Positions 28,976-40,727 are shown, numbered from the stretch's first letter. The stretch is DNA of 64,000 nucleotides from Mesostigma viride (GCA_009746045.1 RPFO01000065.1:5741620-5805619); one strand, 5' to 3'. The notes: a model not told the origin generated them from the sequence alone. Numbers and translations: made by a program.

Positions 28976-30046
28976 TCAGGGTGGGCGACTAGCCGCTAGC
29001 AATGCAGGAGGGCCAGAGGACGGGTTGGGGGGGCTGGCTGCTGTCGCCTGCTGCAGTGCAGGTTGAAAAGCTCCAGGGCCCACGTCTGGTGCTAGCTGGG
29101 CCCAGCTGGCTGCTACCCCTTGTTCCCTGTCCCGGGGGAGCTGGATAAGACGTTTAGAAGCAGAAACCGGGGGGAGGTCGTGGGCCTCGTGGGAGGGCGC
29201 CGGTGGGGTGTCGGTGGTGTGGTGGGCGGCGGGCCCGCCGGTGTTGCCGCGAGTGTTCCGTAGGTGAGGGTACTTCCACCAGCAGGTGGGCTCCTGATGA
29301 GAGGTGCGACCGCAGTGGGTGCAGCTGGGCCGCTGGGTCCCGCCATTGTGACCGCCACGCCCCCTGCCACGCCCGGTGCCACGGCCACCGCGTCCAGAGT
29401 GGGAGGTATGATACACCCCGGTGGCCTCCGCGGAATCTTTGTTACCGTGCACAAGGTCCCAGGCCTTAAGAAGTGCCGCCTTAGTTTCCTGTAGGGTGAT
29501 ACCGTCCCCAAGGTTCAATTGGGCAAGGGACGGAAGCAACTCCTCGGTCACGCCGGCGAGCAGATTCTCGGCCAGATCCTCGGGTGCCATTTTGGCGCCG
29601 GTGGCAATCAGGTCGTTATAAGTTAATTCCCCGTCGGTTATATATTGCCGCATTGTGACGCCGGGTTCCAGCTTCATTCGATTTAGCTTGCGGCGTAGTG
29701 CTCGCCGGTTGCTCATCTGCAGTTTGAGATGCTCATATTCTTCACAGATGCGATGATATGCCACGCTGCCAGTTTTCTGAGTAACACTGTTTGCCACTTT
29801 GAGTGCCGGTCCAACGAGGCACTGACAAAGGGCCGCAAAAAGAATCAGGTCGCGTTCCTCATTGACCTCGGTGCCAAGCAGGACAGACAGCATCCCGAAT
29901 GCTGTCACTACGGCCAGAAAAGGAATCTTCGTGTTATCCCACTTTACTGGGTCGAGGCCGTCGAACTGTGTAATATTTTTGCAGGCCTGTAGAATGTTGA
30001 GATCTTTCGTCGCTTTCGTAGCTGCTGCTGTCGCGGCTGCGGACAT
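28976..30046 (-). CDS. gag: Gag protein of gag-only element, copy 1 (356 aa)
   Basis: Capsid-nucleocapsid protein of the UBN2/copia type. Residues 1-200 are mostly helical (NITQFDGLDPVKWDNTKIPF, EEYEHLKLQMSNRRALRRKL, LENLLAGVTEEL-like segments); 217-232 is an RG-rich stretch; C242-x2-C245-x4-H250-x4-C255 is a CCHC zinc knuckle that binds RNA; the tail is Pro-rich. The ATG (MSAAATAAATKATKDLN) is unambiguous. The ORF is intact and almost identical to the copy at 41027, so it is under selection or very young. It is followed by non-coding DNA with internal duplications of a CCCAGGTGTCCCTGGGAGTG segment. Confidence 0.9.
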   Translation of the reverse strand: MSAAATAAATKATKDLNILQACKNITQFDGLDPVKWDNTKIPFLAVVTAFGMLSVLLGTEVNEERDLILFAALCQCLVGPALKVANSVTQKTGSVAYHRICEEYEHLKLQMSNRRALRRKLNRMKLEPGVTMRQYITDGELTYNDLIATGAKMAPEDLAENLLAGVTEELLPSLAQLNLGDGITLQETKAALLKAWDLVHGNKDSAEATGVYHTSHSGRGGRGTGRGRGRGGHNGGTQRPSCTHCGRTSHQEPTCWWKYPHLRNTRGNTGGPAAHHTTDTPPAPSHEAHDLPPVSASKRLIQLPRDREQGVAASWAQLAPDVGPGAFQPALQQATAASPPNPSSGPPALLAASRPP

Positions 30047-30360
30047 GATTGTCTCGGCAAGGTTAAAATCTGGTCACAACCGAGTCTCGGCAAGGTGAAA
30101 ATCTGGAGACAGCCGAGAAAGCCGGAGACGCTCAATCCGTAATGGTAAAGATTAAGACTAATATGCGACGATGGTTGAGAACAGCAAATACGAGGTAGAG
30201 ACGATCGTCTAAATACTGGAGTTCTTGAATTTCGATACAGGGAAGCCCGTCTAGGATATGCACGACTGGCATAAAGTGCCGACGTCGGATTCAGGGAGTC
30301 AATTTGCCCGATAAATCGGACCAGTTTCAGCAATTTAGTAGGCCACCCCGCTCGATACCA

Positions 30361-30891
30361 TGTCAAAATGTAAGACAGGTGGCAGGCTTAAAGATCGAAT
30401 AATGCTTTACTGATTTTATATATTGACTTTGAGTCGGCGTACAAACGGGTAGCCATGACAATTGCAGGGGCAACATTAAGTGGAAAAACACACTGTCGCA
30501 GTATCCGTCGATCTTAAATTAATCTACGGTATAAGTTAAAGTGCATCCAGCCGCCACACACAAGTGGGTGGCTTACATCAACACTAAAATGATGCGTCAG
30601 ATCACTAGTATGCAAGTACAAGGACATTGCGCCTCCAGGGCAGCACTTAGTGAACATAGGGTCGGCGCGTAGCGCGGAGCCAGGCAAATTTTGTCAGACG
30701 GCTACAGTACCACTGGCTACAGTACCACTGGTTACAGTACCACTAGGGTACGGATGTCAGCTAACTAATATATTTAGCTAACTAATATATTTAGTAAAAT
30801 GTAGAAGAAAGTAGTCATATAAGTTCCGGTATACCCGAAACTAGCACACTCAATAAAAAGACTGTCAGGCATATTGGGGCATATCCTGACA
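30361..30891 (-). repeat. 5' LTR of gag-only element, copy 1
   Basis: Identical to 28052-28582 over 531 bp by direct reading. On the - strand it is followed immediately by TGGTATCGAGCGGGG, close to the initiator-Met tRNA primer-binding site TGGTATCAGAGC with one base missing. Confidence 0.95.
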
Positions 30892-30919
30892 AAATGTACT
30901 TATATAAAGTTTCCAAGGG

Positions 30920-30975
30920 CCAACGGCCGTTGGAGTTGGGAAATCTTATAATTGTTGAGTGCCAACGGCCGTTGG
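30920..30975. promoter_or_regulatory. Two palindrome copies near the 3' end of intron 2
   Basis: Exact CCAACGGCCGTTGG at 30920-30933 and 30962-30975, 42 bp apart, within about 110 bp of the splice acceptor. Partner copies at 27984-27997 and 28026-28039 have the same 42-bp spacing. Confidence 0.6.
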
Positions 30976-31022
30976 AGTTGGGAAATGTGCTGTGATGTTG
31001 TTTCATGGATTTACAATTGCAG

Positions 31023-31690
31023 ATTCTCACGTCCGGTAAGGAGCGAGGCCCGATCCGAGATATCTCCACGGCACACCAGTGGCGACTGGACAAAAAGGGC
31101 GAGCGGGTCGAGGTGGTAAAGCTCAGGCGTTTTTCATGCTTCAGTTGTGCGGAGTGCCGAGAGGGCAAGTGGACGACATGCCCAAACGATTGGAGCAGCT
31201 CGTCGTGGACTGTAAAACTCCAGGCGAGTAAGTCGCGGAACCCCACGCGATATCCGGGAACCCGCCTGAACCACGTTCAAACGGCAAGAAACGAGTTGGG
31301 GCGTGGTTTGCAGGAGGGGGAGGCCGTCGCAGTCGCATCTGAGAGGGGGCACAAGGACCATGTGCCCGACCACCCGTACTGGTTGGCGAAAGTTGTTCGA
31401 GTCGCCCACCAACTCGACAAGGATGAGTGTTTAAACAAACATACAGGGGGGGGGGCGAGGTTTTTAAGAAAGGCAACTTGGTAATGTACGTAAAATACTT
31501 CGAGAGGTGCTCCTCCTCCGGATCGGACGCCCGACGCTTCTTCTGGAACCCAGACGACCGAGAACCCTTAACTGCAATCGTGTGCTACCTGAGCGTCGCA
31601 AAGGTCACGAAGGGCAAGTGGGAAGGACATCCGGACAACACGCGACAGGGCTGGTTCACAATTGCGAAGAAGGTGGACGCCGAAATTACG
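31023..31690 (+). CDS. DDE-like gene, exon 3 with a G-run frameshift
   Basis: Starts phase 0 (ILTSGKERGPIRD). It has a Cys-rich patch FSCFSCAECREGKWTTC, then a region reading VASERGHKDHVPDHPYWLAK and, after the shift, GEVFKKGNLVMYVKYFER. The run of ten G at 31446-31455 moves the frame by one; nine G would keep it open to the donor GTACGTC at 31691. The run may be a real mutation or a base-calling error. A short terminal exon 31787-31807 (GNQPIL then TAG) after ACATACAG is plausible. Confidence 0.55.
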
Positions 31691-31849
31691 GTACGTCATT
31701 CCAAACATTACTGTGTAAAATTGGTGTTTGTATGTCGCATGTGTTTTTTTGTCGACGGTCGTTCACCTTACTAATGTTACATACAGGGCAATCAGCCTAT
31801 ACTTTAGCTTGGCTGCATGGCGCATGTCGCATATCTTAATTTCTCAAAG

Positions 31850-31863
31850 CCAACGGCCGTTGG
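31850..31863. promoter_or_regulatory. Last palindrome copy in the window
   Basis: Exact CCAACGGCCGTTGG. It lies either in a third intron or just past the end of the DDE-like gene. No further copy was seen in the remaining 32 kb, which is arrays and retroelements. Confidence 0.6.
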
Positions 31864-32012
31864 ACTTACGAAACTGGACAAGTGCCAAGTGCGGATTGGG
31901 TACTAAAATGGGCATTCTTGTTGAGGATGACCAGTTGTGTTTATATATTTTTGCATGGTGGCGGATGACTTGGCGTGTTGTTGCATTTTTACATACGGGT
32001 GTATGGTAGGCC

Positions 32013-32028
32013 TTAAACCCTAAACCCC
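32013..32028. repeat. Short interstitial telomere-like motif
   Basis: TTAAACCCTAAACCCC is about two units of CCCTAAA, the telomere repeat of plants, many green algae and dinoflagellates, at the start of the GT-rich tract. Too short to prove a former telomere. Confidence 0.35.
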
Positions 32029-32046
32029 TACACTCCTAAACCATAT

Positions 32047-33860
32047 TTACCCTTATATGTTGGGTGTGTTGTGTGAATGTTGGGTATGTGTGTTGGGGCG
32101 TGTGTGTTGTGTGTGTGTGTTGGGTGCATTCATGAAGGTGCGGGGGCGTGTAGGGTGTGTGCAAAGTGTCTTGTGTGTTGATGTTGGGTGTGGGGGGGGG
32201 GAGGTACATGTGTGTTGTGTGTGTGACTTAGTAGGTGTGTTGTGTGTGTGACTTAGGTGTGTGTGTTGTTTGTGTTGGATATGTGTTGTGTGTGTGTGTG
32301 TTGTGTGTGTGTAGGGTGTCTTGTGTGTTGGTTTCTTGTTTTTAGTAGGTGTTGGGTGTGTGTATGTCGGGTGCAAACATAGTGTGTGTGTGTGTGTGTG
32401 TGTTCGGTATGTGTGTTGGGTGTCTTGTGTGTGTGTGTTCGGTATGTGTGTTGAGGCGTGTGTGTGTGCTCTGTGTATGTATGTTGTGTGTGTGTGTGTT
32501 GGGGCGTGTGCGTGTGTGTGTTGTGTGCATGTTAATTGTCATGTATTGGTGTTGAGTGTGAGGGGGGGATGGACGTGTGTGTTGTGTGTGACTTAGGTGT
32601 GTTATGTGTGTGTTGTGTGTGACTTAAGTGTGTAGTGTGTGTGTTGTGTGTGTTGGATGTGTGGTGTGGGTGTGGGTGTGGGTGTGTGGGTGGGTGGGGG
32701 GGGGGCCAAGTGTCTTGTGTGTTGGTATTGGGTTTGTGTGGGGGGGTGTACGTGTGTGTTGTGTGTGACTTAGGTGTGTTTTGTGTGTGTTGTGTGTGAT
32801 CGACCTAGGTGTGTGTTGCGTGTGTGTGTTGGGTGTACATGTGTTCATAAAGGGTGTGGGTGTGTGTAGGGTGTGTGCAAAGTGTCTTGTGTGTTGGTGT
32901 TGGGTGTGGGGGGGGGAAAGTACGTGTGTGTTGTGTGTGTGACTTAGGTGTGTTGTGTGTGTGTTGTTTGCATGTTATTGTTGGTGTTGTGGGGGGGGGG
33001 ATGTACGTGTACGTGTGTTGTGTGTTGGTGTCTTATTTTTAGGTGTTGGTGTGTGTGTCGTGGGTGCAAACATTGTGTGTGTGTGTGTGTGTTGGGTGTG
33101 TGTTGGGTGTCTTGTGTGTTTGGTGTTTTTGGTAGGTGTTGTGTGTGCGTGTTTTCGGTATGTGTGTTGGGTGTCTTGTGTGTGTGTGGTATGTGTTTGG
33201 GTGTTGTTGTGTGTGCAGTGTTGGGGCATGTGTGTGTGTGTGTGTTGGGGCATGTGTGTGTGTTGTGGCATGTTAATTGTCATGTGTTGGTGTTGTGTGT
33301 GTGGGGGGGGGGATGTACGTGTGTGTTGTGTGTTACTTAGGTGTGTTATGTGTGTGTTGGGTGTGGGTGTCGTGGGCCGACCGGTGCAAACATTGTGTGT
33401 GTGTGTGTGTGTTGGGTGTGTGTTGGGTGTCTTGTGTGTTGGTGTCTTGTTTTTAGTAGGTGTTGTGTGTGCGTGTTTTCGGTATGTGTGTTGGGTGTCT
33501 TTTGTGTGTGTGGTGTGTGTTTGGGTGTTGTTGTGTGTGCAGTGTTGGGGCATGTGTGTGTGTGTTGGGGCATGTGTGTGTGTGTGTTGGGGCATGTGTG
33601 TCAGTGTGTGTGTTGTGGCCTGTTAATTGTCATGTGTTGGTGTTGTGTGTGGGGGGGCGGGATGTACCTATGTGTTGTGTGTTATAACAACTATACTTAG
33701 GTGTGTTATGTGTGTGTTGCGTGTGTGTGTTGGGTGTGTGTTGCATGGCTGTCTTGTGTGTTGGTGTCTTGTTTTTAGGTGTTGGTGTGTGTCTTGGGTG
33801 CAAACATAGTGTGTGTGTGTGTTGGGTGTGTTGTTCGTGTGTGTATGAAAATATAGAAAA
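32047..33860. repeat. GT-rich low-complexity tract (about 1.8 kb)
   Basis: TGTGTG-dominated sequence with recurring words GTTGGGTGTCTTGTGTGTTGG, GTGCAAACAT and G runs of 8-10. Blocks repeat at irregular spacing (for example GTGCAAACAT near 32370, 33064, 33383 and 33798). No gene. Short ORFs rich in CVCV are artefacts. 33861-33967 is an AT-rich join to the next array. Confidence 0.85.
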
Positions 33861-33967
33861 TTGTTATATTTGACGATAGTCATAGTGTACTACTAAAAAC
33901 TTGTACATACATATGCTGGAATGATTTTCTTTTTACTATTTCATTCACTATTGCTTATTTCTTCACA

Positions 33968-36900
33968 CATGTACATGCACGCAAGGGGCGGCTGCACATA
34001 CACGTACACACACCGCGCACGCAAGGGGCGGCTGCACACACACGTACATCCACCGCGCACGCAAGGGGCAACTGCACACACACGTACATACACCGCGCAC
34101 GCAAGGGGCGAGTGCGCACACACGTACATACACCGCGCACGCAAGGGGCGGCTGCACACACACGTACACACACCATGCACGCAAGGGCCGGCTGCACTCA
34201 CATGTACATACACCATGCACGCAAGGGGCGGCTGCACACACACGTACACACACCATGCACGCAAGGGCCGGCTGCACTCACATGTACATCCACCGCGCAC
34301 GCAAGGGCCGGCTGCACACACACGTACATACACCGCGCACGCAAGGGGCAACTGCACACACATGTACATACACCGCGCAACCACGGGGCGGCTGCACACA
34401 CACGTACATACACCGCGCACGCAAGGGGCGGCTGCACACATACGTACCTACACCGCGCACGCAAGGGGCGACTGCACACACATGTACATCCACCGCGCAC
34501 GCAAGGGCCGGCTGCACACACACGTACACACACCATGCACGCAAGGGCCGGCTGCACACACACGTACATACACCGCGCACGCAAGGGGCGGCTGCACACA
34601 CACGTACCTACACCGCGCACGCAAGGGGCGGCTGCACACACACGTACACACACCATGCACGCAAGGAGCGACTTCACGCACAGGTACACACACCATGCAC
34701 GCAAGGTTCGGCTGCACACACATGTACATCCACCGCGCACGCAAGGGGCGAGTGCAAACACATGTACATACACCGCGCACGCAAGGGGCAACTGCCCACA
34801 CATGTACATCCACCGCGCACGCAAGGGCCGGCTGCACTCACATGTACACACACCGCGCACGCAAGGGCGGCTGCACACACACGTACATACACCGCGCACG
34901 CAAGGGGCTGCACACACACGTACACACCATGCACGCAAGGGGCTGCTGCACACACACTTACCTACACCGCGCACGCGAGGGGCGGCTGCACACACACGTA
35001 CACCACCGCGCACGCAAGGGACGGCTGCACACACACGTACACACACCGCACGCAAGGGGCGGCTGCACACACATGTACACACACCACGCACGCAAGGGGC
35101 GGCTGCACACACACGTACATACACCGCGCACGCAAGGACCGGCTCCACTCACATGTACATCCACCGCGCAACCACGGGGCGGCTGCACACACACGTACAT
35201 ACACCGCGCACGCAAGGGGCTGCTGCACACACACTTACACACAAAATGCACGCTTGGGGCGACGGCACTCACATGTACATACACCGCGCACGAAAGGGGT
35301 GGCTGCACACACACGTACATCCACCGCGCACGCAAGGGGCGGCTGCACACACACATACATACATGCACCATGCACGCAAGGGGCGAGTGCACACACATGT
35401 ACATACACCGCGCACGCAAGGGGCAACTGCCCACACATGGACATACACCGCGCACGCAAGGGGCGGCTGCACACACACGTACCTACACCGCGCACGCAAG
35501 GGGCGAGTGCACACACACGTACACACACCGCGCACGCAAGGGGCTGCTGCACACACACGTACACACACCATGCACGCAATTGCCGGCATGCACACACACG
35601 TACATCCACCGCGCACGCAAGGGGCAACTGCACACACACGTACACACACCGCGCACGCTTGGGGCAGCTGCACTCACATGTACACACACCGCGCACGCTT
35701 GGGGCGGCTGCACACACACGTACCTACACCGCGCACGCAAGGGGCGGCTGCACACACACGTACATACACCGCGCACGCAAGGGGCGGCTGCACACATACG
35801 TACACACACCGCGCACGCAAGGGGCGGCTGCACACACACGTACATACACCATGCACGCAAGGGGCTGCACACACACTTACACACACCATGCACGCAAGGG
35901 CCGGCATGCACACACACTGGCATACACCGCGCACGCAAGGGGCGGCTGCACACACGTACATACACCGCGCACGCAAGGGGCGAGTGCACACACACGTACA
36001 CACACCGCGCACGAAAGGGGCGGCTGCACACACACGTACACACACCATGCATGCAATTGCCGGCATGCACACACACGTACATCCACTGCGCACGCAAGGG
36101 GCAACTGCACACACATGTACACACGCTCGGGGCGGCTGCACACACACTTACACACACCATGCACGCAAGGGCCGGCATGCACACACACTGGCATACACCG
36201 CGCACGCAAGGGGCGGCTGCACCCACATGTACATACACCATGCACGCAAGGACAAGGATTCACACACACGTACACACACCGCGCACGCAAGGGGCGGCTG
36301 CACACAAACGTACACACACCATGCACGCAATTGCCGGCATGCACACACACGTACATCCACCGCGCACGCAAGGGGCAACTGCACACACATGTACACACGC
36401 TTGGGGCGGCTGCACTCACATGTACACACACCGCGCACGCAAGGGCCGGCTGCACACACACGTACATACACCGCGCACGCAAGGGGCAACTGCACACACA
36501 CGTACATCCACCGCGCACGCAAGGGGCAACTGCACACACATGTACACACACCGCGCACGCTTGGGGCAGCTGCACTCACATGTACACACACCGCGCACGC
36601 TTGGGGCGGCTGCACACACATGTACATCCACCGCGCACGCAAGGGGCGAGTGCAAACACATGTACATACACCGCGCACGCAAGGGGCAACTGCCCACACA
36701 TGTACATCCACCGCGCACGCAAGGGCCGGCTGCACTCAATTGTACATACACCGCCCATGCAAGGGGCGGCTGCACACACACGTACACACACCATGCACGC
36801 AAGGGCCGGCATGCACACACAGTACACACACCGCGCACGCAAGGGGCGGCTGCACACACACGTACATACACTGCGCACGCAAGGGGCTGCTGCACACACA

Positions 36901-39900
36901 CTTACACTCACCATGCACGCAAGGGGCGGCTGCACACACACGTACACACACCGCGCACGCAAGGGACGGCTGCACACACACGTACATACACCGCGCACGC
37001 AAGGGGCGGCTGCACTTACATGTACACACACCACGCACGCAAGGGGCGGCTGCACACACACGTACATACACCGCGCACGCAAGGACCGGCTCCACTCACA
37101 TGTACATCCACCGCGCAACCACGGGGCGGCTGCACACACACGTACATACACCGCGCACGCAAGGGGCTGCTGCACACACACTTACACACAAAATGCACGC
37201 TTGGGGCGACGGCACTCACATGTACATACACCGCGCACGAAAGGGTGGCTGCACACACACGTACATCCACCGCGCACGCAAGGGAAGGCTGCACACACAC
37301 ATACATACACCGCGCACGCTTGGGGCGGCTGCACACACACGTACCTACACCGCGCACGCAAGGGGCGGCTGCACACACACGTACATACACCGCGCACGCA
37401 AGGGGCGAGTGCACACACACGTACACACACCCGCACGCAAGGGGCGGCTGCACACACACGTACACACACCATGCACGCAATTGCCGGCATGCACACACAC
37501 GTACATCCACCGCGCACGCAAGGGGCAACTGCACACACATGTACACACACCGCGCACGCTTGGGGCAGCTGCACTCACATGTACACACACCGCGCACGCT
37601 TGGGGCGGCTGCACACACACGTACACACACCGCGCACGCTTGGGGCGGCTGCACACACACGTACCTACACCGCGCACGCAAGGGGCGGCTGCACACACAC
37701 TTACACACAAAATGCACCTTGGGGCGACGGCACTCACATGTACACACACCGCGCACGCAAGGGGCGGCTGCACACACACGTACACACACCATGCACGCAA
37801 TTGCCGGCATGCACACACACGTACATCCACCGCGCACGCAAGGGGCAACTGCACACACATGTACACACACCGCGCACGCTTGGGGCAGCTGCACTCACAT
37901 GTACACACACCGCGCACGCTTGGGGCGGCTGCACACACACGTACATACACCGCGCACGCAAGGGGCGGCTGCACACATACGTACATACACCGCGCACGCA
38001 AGGGGCGGCTGCACACACACGTACATACACCGCGCACGCAAGGACCGGCTCCACTCACATGTACATCCACCGCGCAACCACGGGGCGGCTGCACACACAC
38101 GTACATACACCGCGCACGCAAGGGGCTGCTGCACACACACTTACACACAAAATGCACGCTTGGGGCGACGGCACTCACATGTACATACACCGCGCACGAA
38201 AGGGGTGGCTGCACACACACGTACATCCACCGCGCACGCAAGGGGCGGCTGCACACACACATACATACACCATGCACGCAAGGGGCGAGTGCAAAAACAT
38301 GTACATACACCGCGCACGCAAGGGGCAACTGCCCACACATGGACATACACCATGCACGCAAGGGGCGGCTGCACACACATGTACATCCACCGCGCACGCA
38401 AGGGGCGAGTGCACACACACGTACACACACCGCGCACGCAAGGGGCGGCTGCACACACACGTACACACACCATGCACGCAATTGCCGGCATGCACACACA
38501 CGTACATCCACCGCGCACGCAAGGGGCAACTGCACACACATGTACACACACCGCGCACGCTTGGGGCAGCTGCACTCACATGTACACACACCGCGCACGC
38601 TTGGGGCGGCTGCACACACACGTACATACACCGCGCACGCTTGGGGCGGCTGCACACACACGTACCTACACCGCGCACGCAAGGGGCGGCTGCACACACA
38701 CTTACACACAAAATGCACGCTTGGGGCGACGGCACTCACATGTACACACACCGCGCACGCAAGGGGCGGCTGCACACACACGTACACACACCATGCACGC
38801 AATTGCCGGCATGCACACACACGTACATCCACCGCGCACGCAAGGGGCAACTGCACACACATGTACACACACCGCGCACGCTTGGGGCAGCTGCACTCAC
38901 ATGTACACACACCGCGCACGCTTGGAGCGGCTGCACACACACGTACATACACCGCGCACGCAAGGGGCGGCTGCACACATACGTACCTACACCGCGCACG
39001 CAAGGGGCGGCTGCACACACACGTACATACACCGCGCACGCAAGGACCGGCTCCACTCACATGTACATCCACCGCGCAACCACGGGGCGGCTGCACACAC
39101 ACGTACATACACCGCGCACGCAAGGGGCTGCTGCACACACACTTACACACAAAATGCACGCTTGGGGCGACGGCACTCACATGTACATACACCGCGCACG
39201 AAAGGGGTGGCTGCACACACACGTACATCCACCGCGCACGCAAGGGGCGGCTGCACACACACATACATACACCATGCACGCAAGGGGCGAGTGCAAAAAC
39301 ATGTACATACGCCGCGCACGCAAGGGGCAACTGCCCACACATGGACATACACCATGCACGCAAGGGGCGGCTGCACACACATGTACATCCACCGCGCACG
39401 CAAGGGGCGAGTGCACACACACGTACACACACCGCGCACGCAAGGGGCGGCTGCACACACACGTACACACACCATGCACGCAATTGCCGGCATGCACACA
39501 CACGTACATCCACCGCGCACGCAAGGGGCAACTGCACACACATGTACACACACCGCGCACGCTTGGGGCAGCTGCACTCACATGTACACACACCGCGCAC
39601 GCTTGGGGCGGCTGCACACACACGTACATACACCGCGCACGCAAGGGGCGGCTGCACTTACATGTACACACACCACGCACGCAAGGGGCGGCTGCACACA
39701 CACGTACATACACCGCGCACGCAAGGACCGGCTGCACACACATGTACATCCACCGCGCAACCACGGGGCGGCTGCACACACACGTACATACACCGCGCAC
39801 GCAAGGGGCTGCTGCACACACACTTACACACAAAATGCACGCTTGGGGCGACGGCACTCACATGTACATACACCGCGCACGAAAGGGGTGGCTGCACACA

Positions 39901-40193
39901 CACGTACATCCACCGCGCACGCAAGGGGCGGCTGCACACACACATACATACACCATGCACGCAAGGGGCGAGTGCAAAAACATGTACATACACCGCGCAC
40001 GCAAGGGGCAACTGCCCACACATGGACATACACCATGCACGCAAGGGGCGGCTGCACACACATGTACATCCACCGCGCACGCAAGGGGCGAGTGCACACA
40101 CACGTACACACACCGCGCACGCTTGGGGCGGCTGCACACACACGTACCTACACCGCGCACGCAAGGGGCGGCTGCACACACACGTACATCCAC
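33968..40193. repeat. 40-bp minisatellite, part 1 (about 155 units)
   Basis: Unit is GCAAGGGGCGGCTGCACACA followed by CACGTACATACACCGCGCAC. Variants: GGGGCAACTG, GGGCCGGCTG, GCTTGGGGCAGC, GCAATTGCCGGCATG, GCAACCACGGGG, and CCATGCAC in place of CCGCGCAC. Blocks of about 1 kb recur in order, e.g. a 1002-bp shift near 38141 and 39143. About 31 of 40 bases alternate pyrimidine and purine. The unit has no stop codon on either strand, so ORFs above 2000 codons appear in all three + frames; these are not genes. Confidence 0.97.
40189..40193. other. Target-site duplication TCCAC (left)
   Basis: Repeated at 42994-42998 on the other side of the gag-only element. It lies in the variable GTACATCCAC part of the 40-bp unit. 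Confidence 0.9.
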
Positions 40194-40712
40194 TGTCAGG
40201 ATATGCCCCAATATGCCTGACAGTTTTTTAATTGAGTGTGCTAGTTTCGGGTATACCGGAACTTATATGACTACTTTCTTCTACATTTTACTAAATATAT
40301 TAGTTAGCTAAATATCTTAGTTAGGTGACATCCGTACTGTAACCAGTGGTACTGTAACCAGTGGTACTGTAGCCGTCTGACAAAATTTGCCTGGCTCCGC
40401 GCTACGCGCCGACCCTATGTTCACTAAGTGCTGCCCTGGAGGCGCAATGTCCTTGTACTTGCATACTAGTGATCTGACGCATCATTTTAGTGTTGATGTA
40501 AGCCACCCACTTGTGTGTGGCGGCTGGATGCACTTTAACTTATACCGTAGATTATTTCCAGATCGACGGATACTGCGACAGTGTGTTTTTCCACTTAATG
40601 TTGCCCCTGCAATTGTCATGGCTACCCGTTTGTACGCCGACTCAAAGTCAATATATAAATCAGTAAAGCATTATTCGATCTTTAAGCCTGCCACCTGTCT
40701 TACATTTTGACA
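40194..40712 (+). repeat. 5' LTR of gag-only element, copy 2
   Basis: 519 bp, apparently identical to 42475-42993. TATATAAA at 40652-40659 is a candidate core promoter. A 107-codon ORF lies inside the LTR but has no recognisable product and I do not call it. Confidence 0.95.
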
Positions 40713-40727
40713 TGGTATCGAGCGGGG
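40713..40727 (+). other. Candidate primer-binding site
   Basis: TGGTATCGAGCGGGG directly follows the LTR. It matches the initiator-Met tRNA complement TGGTATCAGAGC apart from one missing base. The primer tRNA of this organism must be known to confirm. Confidence 0.5.

Larger units (their letters stand above)
28052..30891 (-). mobile_element. Gag-only LTR retrotransposon, copy 1 (2840 bp)
   Basis: Identical 531-bp LTRs (28052-28582 and 30361-30891) with TGTCA...TGACA ends, TSD AAATG (28047-28051 and 30892-30896), a single gag ORF on the - strand and no protease, integrase or RT. This is the layout of terminal-repeat-with-GAG non-autonomous elements, which rely on enzymes from another element. 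Identical LTRs indicate recent insertion. It sits inside an intron, so it may be removed by splicing. Confidence 0.92.
27876..31022 (+). other. Intron 2 of the DDE-like gene, carrying a nested retroelement
   Basis: Donor GTAAGT, acceptor TTTACAATTGCAG, phase 0. Without the 2840-bp insertion and one 5-bp duplication the intron would be about 302 bp. It holds palindromes at 27984 and 28026 on the left and 30920 and 30962 on the right of the insertion, within a duplicated ~42-bp unit (TATAATTGTTGAGTG between palindromes). Confidence 0.75.
17620..31807 (+). pseudogene. DDE-transposase-like gene broken by two nested retroelements
   Basis: Pieces on the + strand join into one frame: 17620-17891, 25972-26863, 27120-27875, 31023-31690 and perhaps 31787-31807 (ending in TAG). 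At the exon-1 insertion the frame passes exactly across the 5-bp target duplication (VAN-IVQG). The introns are GT-AG and phase 0. The product resembles a eukaryotic family, seen in many animals and some protists, with Cys-rich pairs followed by MDYSENY, SDNCKEQFQ and GHGKGESDGEGG motifs; these Asp positions look like a DDE/D-type nuclease core, so I infer a transposase or a domesticated relative. The 8-kb exon insertion and a one-base excess in a G10 run (31446-31455) make this copy non-functional. The palindrome array lies upstream and the palindrome also lies in both confirmed introns. Confidence 0.6.

Noticed and set aside
32053-33883. CVCV- or THTT-rich ORFs in the GT-rich tract
   Set aside because: Low-complexity translation of TG dinucleotide repeats with many overlapping alternatives.
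40387-40710. 107-codon ORF inside the LTR of the gag-only element (also at 42668)
   Set aside because: It lies wholly in the LTR, the equivalent region of the other family member has indels, and it has no known motif.
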